Origin: Deltaproteobacteria bacterium | Lineage (GTDB): Bacteria; Desulfobacterota; GWC2-55-46 | Length of the DNA stretch: 15,746 bases | Direction of reading: 5' to 3' | NCBI GenBank assembly: GCA_021825035.1 | Contig: JAKAIQ010000017.1 | Span: 1-15,746 of the forward strand | Shown here: positions 14,647 to 15,746 of the stretch, in pieces | Position numbering within the stretch: position 1 is the stretch's first letter | How the letters are laid out: each line of letters opens with the position of its first letter | Notes under the pieces: model-generated | Databases searched by the model: none | What the model was told of the DNA's origin: nothing | Seen by the model: the letters and a program-made list of their open reading frames with translations, nothing else | Made by a program: the position numbers and the translations under genes

Positions 14647-14945
14647 AACATACAACATAGAGTAATTATCTTTATAAATCAAAGACTTCGGTGACAGGCA
14701 AGCCTCTTGCGCAATGGAAGCTGATCCGGACGAAAGTTATCCAGTACCCTGTCCGGAAAATCAATCAACCGTATTCTTTTTTTCTGCGCTTATCAAGCCG
14801 TATCGTCTACGATATTAATTAAGCCGTTATATCAGCGCTGATAGAAGACCCCGGCGGCAAGGGCATTTGCCGGACGCTTGCGTTCTTCAGGTTTCTGTCA
14901 TTCAGGCCTGCTAAACATGTTAATCTTAAGGTATGGGGGGAATCA
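14647..14945 (+). other. Long untranslated leader of nrdJ with several hairpins
   Basis: If the promoter at 14612-14640 is used, the nrdJ mRNA has about 300 nt before the ATG. Inverted repeats seen are TCCGGAC (14725-14731) with GTCCGGA (14751-14757), a perfect 14-bp palindrome TATCAGCGCTGATA (14830-14843), and CGGCAA (14855-14860) with TTGCCG (14867-14872). A run of seven T lies at 14777-14783. I could not match it to the cobalamin riboswitch or another known class. A second promoter nearer the gene is possible. Confidence 0.35.
14653..14662 (+). promoter_or_regulatory. NrdR box 2 (candidate)
   Basis: CAACATAGAG matches 9 of 10 positions of the same core. It starts exactly 31 bp after box 1, close to three helical turns, a spacing typical of tandem NrdR boxes. 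It overlaps the start of the transcript. Confidence 0.5.
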
Positions 14946-15746
14946 ATGGACCAGGACATATACAGCCGTCTCCTGAACACGGCTGCCACGACGACGCAAA
15001 AGAAGACGAAGAAGGCCGCGGCGAAGCGCCGGATCGAGATAAGCGATAACGGCAAGAGGGTGCTTGAGAAACGGTATCTCAGAAAAGACCCCTCAGGGAA
15101 GCCGGCGGAATCCGTCGAAGATATGTTCTGGAGGGTGGCGGAGAACATATCGGAGGCCGACTCCTTCTACGGCAACGACGCCGACACCGGCGCGGTCGCA
15201 AAGAAGTTCTACGAGATGATGGCGTCCCTCGAGTTCATGCCGAACTCGCCCACGCTTATGAACGCCGGAAGGGAACTGCAGCAGCTTTCGGCCTGTTTCG
15301 TCCTGCCCGTCGAGGACTCGATGGAAAGCATTTTCGAGGCCGTAAAGCATACCGCCCTCATACACAAATCCGGCGGAGGCACGGGCTTCTCGTTCTCCAG
15401 GCTCCGCCCGTCGGGAGACACCGTGGGTTCCACCTCCGGCATCTCCTCCGGCCCGATCTCCTTCATGACCGTGTTCGACAGCGCCACCGAAGCCATAAAG
15501 CAGGGCGGCACCAGGAGAGGGGCTAACATGGGCATGCTCAGGGTGGACCACCCGGATATAATGAACTTCATCACCTGCAAGCAGGACAACGCGAGGCTCA
15601 ACAACTTCAACATCTCCGTCAGCCTTACCGAAGACTTCATGAAGGCTGTCGAGTCGGACGGCGATTACGAACTGCGCAACCCCAGGGATAACGCCGTCTC
15701 CGGAAAGATGAAGGCTCGCGAGGTCTTCGACAAGATAGTCGAGATG
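14946..15746 (+). CDS. nrdJ: Adenosylcobalamin-dependent (class II) ribonucleotide reductase, N-terminal part
   Basis: Reduces ribonucleotides to deoxyribonucleotides with a radical generated from adenosylcobalamin, independent of oxygen. The plus strand is open for 267 codons from ATG at 14946 to the right edge; the full protein is usually 700 residues or more, so most of the catalytic barrel is missing. Recognisable parts are LEKRYLRKDPSGKPAE, FMPNSPTLMNAG, QLSACFVLPVEDSMESIF (with the first conserved redox cysteine), KSGGGTGFSFSRLRP, GGTRRGANMGML and HPDIMNFI. This is the pattern of the NrdJ/NrdZ type rather than class I NrdA. Residues 15-30 are Lys/Ala-rich, with no ATP-cone domain at the N-terminus. 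The start is preceded by GGGGGG about 6 nt away; an out-of-frame ATG at 14933 overlaps this purine run. Regulation by NrdR is suggested by the two upstream boxes. Confidence 0.94.
   Translation, partial: MDQDIYSRLLNTAATTTQKKTKKAAAKRRIEISDNGKRVLEKRYLRKDPSGKPAESVEDMFWRVAENISEADSFYGNDADTGAVAKKFYEMMASLEFMPNSPTLMNAGRELQQLSACFVLPVEDSMESIFEAVKHTALIHKSGGGTGFSFSRLRPSGDTVGSTSGISSGPISFMTVFDSATEAIKQGGTRRGANMGMLRVDHPDIMNFITCKQDNARLNNFNISVSLTEDFMKAVESDGDYELRNPRDNAVSGKMKAREVFDKIVEM

Larger units (their letters stand above)
14307..14945. other. Divergent regulatory region between tolQ and nrdJ
   Basis: This 639-bp stretch has no gene I can support. The 70-codon frame at 14482-14694 has no ribosome binding site or recognisable product. 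The region holds the tol promoter (minus), the nrdJ promoter with two NrdR-like boxes (plus), and about 300 bp of untranslated nrdJ leader. The middle part, 14398-14611, shows nothing definable beyond an A-run (14526-14533) and GC-rich short repeats. Confidence 0.65.

Noticed and set aside
14482..14694. Possible 70-residue gene upstream of nrdJ
   Set aside because: No ribosome binding site, and it runs through the nrdJ promoter and both NrdR-like boxes.
14830..14843. Perfect 14-bp palindrome TATCAGCGCTGATA as a regulator operator
   Set aside because: About one perfect 14-bp palindrome is expected by chance in a window of this size, and it matches no operator I know. Kept only as part of the leader description.
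14690..14945. Cobalamin riboswitch in the nrdJ leader
   Set aside because: The conserved B12-box and core junction sequences are not visible; also, this riboswitch more often controls B12-independent RNR genes than nrdJ itself.
14819..15148. Minus-strand 109-codon frame overlapping the nrdJ start
   Set aside because: Antisense to the N-terminus of nrdJ, with no recognisable domain.
1..15746. Defence, secretion or biosynthetic island hidden in the window
   Set aside because: Every long supported gene belongs to a housekeeping or common envelope family, base composition looks even, and no mobility genes or attachment sites are visible.

Overview
The window is about 15.7 kb of GC-rich bacterial chromosome with ordinary, densely packed genes. 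I saw no transposase, phage gene, CRISPR array, tRNA or rRNA. The organism is Gram-negative with an outer membrane: the whole tolQ-tolR-tolA-tolB-pal-cpoB set is present, plus a large AsmA-like protein. Gene content (DUF362 ferredoxin-type protein, DUF3047 protein, adenosylcobalamin-dependent ribonucleotide reductase, PII next to glutamine synthetase) and frequent ATA (Ile) and AGG (Arg) codons in GC-rich genes suggest an anaerobic or facultative lineage of the Desulfobacterota/Nitrospirota kind. That placement is inference, not a sequence match.

Layout, left to right. (1) 1-1199, minus strand: nitrogen assimilation, glnB followed by the N-terminal half of glnA, which runs off the left edge. 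(2) 1555-2505, plus strand: a lone metallo-beta-lactamase-fold hydrolase of the NAPE-PLD/UlaG type, apparently leaderless, ending in an intrinsic terminator. (3) 2725-8886, minus strand, read from right to left: a DUF362 protein with two C-terminal 4Fe-4S motifs, an exported DUF3047 protein with its own promoter, a 1104-residue AsmA-like protein, and a SAM-dependent methyltransferase 10 nt behind it. (4) 9053-14306, minus strand: the tol-pal operon with a good sigma-70 promoter upstream of tolQ and a terminator after cpoB. (5) 14307-14945: a divergent regulatory region. (6) 14946 to the right edge, plus strand: the N-terminal part of class II ribonucleotide reductase nrdJ.

TolQ, TolR and TolA form the proton-driven inner-membrane complex, TolB and Pal the periplasmic and outer-membrane end, and CpoB the coordinator with peptidoglycan synthesis. 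The AsmA-like protein next door is probably also an envelope factor (lipid transport or outer-membrane assembly). PII and glutamine synthetase couple nitrogen status to glutamine production. NrdJ makes deoxynucleotides without oxygen-dependent radical chemistry.

I found no clear undescribed system. The best non-coding signals are a pair of NrdR-box-like sites exactly 31 bp apart on the nrdJ promoter, a roughly 300-nt nrdJ leader, and two (perhaps three) copies of a small REP-like palindromic repeat at gene borders.
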